Below, in pieces: positions 63,107 to 64,000 of a DNA stretch of 64,000 nucleotides (its first letter is position 1; each line of letters opens with the position of its first letter). Source of the DNA: Pantoea sp. WMus005. GTDB lineage: Bacteria > Pseudomonadota > Gammaproteobacteria > Enterobacterales > Enterobacteriaceae. The stretch spans positions 1,798,001 to 1,862,000 of the forward strand of contig NZ_JACBXU010000001.1 of assembly GCF_013415305.1 (NCBI RefSeq). Direction: 5' to 3'. Below the pieces are notes generated by a model, which searched no databases, was not told the DNA's origin, and saw only the letters and a program-made list of their open reading frames with translations. Both the position numbers and the translations under genes were made by a program.

Positions 63107-64000
63107 ATTTTAGCTGGCAGGAAGGCAACCGGCTGCTGTTGCTGGAAAATGGTGAGGCGTTTTTCCCGCGCGTCTTTGGCGCTATCCAGCGGGCAGAACG
63201 CACGGTATTAATCGAAACCTTTATTCTGTTTGAAGATGACGTCGGCAACGCCCTGCACCGTGAGCTTCTGGCGGCAGCCCAGCGCGGCGTACGGGTCGAA
63301 ATCATGGTCGATGGCTATGGATCGGCCGAACTCTCTGACAAGTTTGTCAACAGCCTGACCAGCGCAGGCGTGCGCTTCATCTATTATGATCCGCGTCCGC
63401 TGGTGATGGGGATGCGCACCAACGTGTTCCGCCGTCTGCATCGAAAAACTGTGGTGGTGGATGATGTGGTCGCCTTTGTTGGCGGCATCAACTTTTCGGC
63501 TGAGCACAATACCGACTACGGCCCGGAGGCGAAACAGGATTACGCGGTGCAGGTCAAAGGCCCAGTCGTCGCAGATATTGCCCGCTATCTGCAAGAGGCG
63601 ATTGGCAGCGAACAGCATACCCGCCGCTGGTGGGGATCGCGTTCTCATCGTCCGGCGGTGAACGCTAAACCTGGTGATGCCCAGGTGCTCTATGTCTATC
63701 GCGATAACGACGAGCATCGCGACGACATTGAAGTGCATTACCTTGAGATGCTGCGCGAGGCAAAGCGGGATGTGATCATTGCCAACGCCTACTTCTTTCC
63801 TGGCTACCGGCTGCTGCGTGAGATGCGTAATGCCGCACAGCGTGGCGTCCGGGTGCGCTTGATCGTTCAGGGCGAGCCGGATATGCCAATAGTGAAAGTG
63901 GGCGCGGAGTTGCTCTACAACTATCTGGTCGATGGTGGCGTCGAAGTTTACGAATATATCCGTCGTCCGCTGCATGGCAAGATCGCCGTAAAAGACGATC
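63103..64000 (+). CDS. clsB: Cardiolipin synthase B ClsB, 3' end outside window
   Basis: The first 299 residues of a phospholipase-D-superfamily cardiolipin synthase. The first HKD motif is HRKTVVVDD near residue 111, followed by [14 protein letters not shown]. The second begins at the right edge ([10 protein letters not shown]). The start overlaps the ybhP stop (ATGA). The order ybhQ-ybhP-clsB is that of E. coli. The frame stays open to the end of the window. Confidence 0.94.
   Translation, partial: MNFSWQEGNRLLLLENGEAFFPRVFGAIQRAERTVLIETFILFEDDVGNALHRELLAAAQRGVRVEIMVDGYGSAELSDKFVNSLTSAGVRFIYYDPRPLVMGMRTNVFRRLHRKTVVVDDVVAFVGGINFSAEHNTDYGPEAKQDYAVQVKGPVVADIARYLQEAIGSEQHTRRWWGSRSHRPAVNAKPGDAQVLYVYRDNDEHRDDIEVHYLEMLREAKRDVIIANAYFFPGYRLLREMRNAAQRGVRVRLIVQGEPDMPIVKVGAELLYNYLVDGGVEVYEYIRRPLHGKIAVKDD

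Noticed and set aside
1-64000. CRISPR array, tRNA or rRNA genes, complete insertion sequence, prophage
   Set aside because: No regularly spaced repeats, cloverleaf-like segments, rRNA stretches, paired IS ends or phage structural genes were seen while reading the gaps.

Overview
The window looks like a chromosomal segment of an enterobacterium of the Erwiniaceae, most likely Pantoea. Many products can be recognised as close relatives of Escherichia coli proteins (MlrA, YohO, YehWXY, OsmF, BglX, Dld, PbpG, YohC, YohD, DusC, RhlE, YbhQ, YbhP, ClsB, DinG, YbiB). They are combined with a complete histidine-utilisation locus that E. coli K-12 lacks. The taxonomic call is inference from gene content; no search was run.

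Region 1 (1-11.4 kb) is a full hut locus: an amino-acid ABC transporter (partly outside the window), hutG and hutI leftward, hutF and hutD rightward, hutC leftward, hutH and hutU rightward. The enzymes form the five-step route through N-formylglutamate, ending in glutamate, formate and ammonia. Palindromes of the TGTA-N2-TACA type mark likely HutC operators at every hut promoter. Two promoters (hutH and the transporter) also carry a sigma-54 -24/-12 element and tandem NtrC-like dyads about 96 and 118 bp upstream, which suggests joint control by nitrogen status and urocanate.

Region 2 (11.6-22 kb) holds an M20 amidohydrolase, ybiB, dinG (with a LexA box), a GNAT/XRE-cupin pair, mlrA (with an MlrA-box-like dyad upstream), the 35-residue membrane protein gene yohO, and the yehW-yehX-yehY-osmF osmolyte transporter.

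Region 3 (22-39 kb) is accessory DNA between osmF and bglX, which are neighbours in E. coli. It holds an MFS carrier, type I idi, a chemoreceptor with a sigma-28 promoter, a SUFU-domain protein, an arginase-fold protein with an altered metal site, a partial inositol-type sugar cluster (binding protein, AraC regulator, TIM-barrel epimerase, IolG-like dehydrogenase, MFS carrier, orphan PTS IIA), an AT-richer SDR/TetR pair, a decayed IS6-family transposase fragment and an MpaB-like protein.

Region 4 (39-64 kb) returns to core genes: bglX, dld, a chitoporin-chitobiase pair, a DUF3772 mechanosensitive channel, pbpG, yohC, yohD, a GH15 enzyme, an L,D-transpeptidase, a phosphate transporter, an MFS exporter, dusC, rhlE, ybhQ, ybhP and a partial clsB. 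In E. coli, ybiB-dinG-rhlE and ybhQ-ybhP-clsB belong to one neighbourhood, and mlrA to dusC belong to another. Here the second block sits inside the first.
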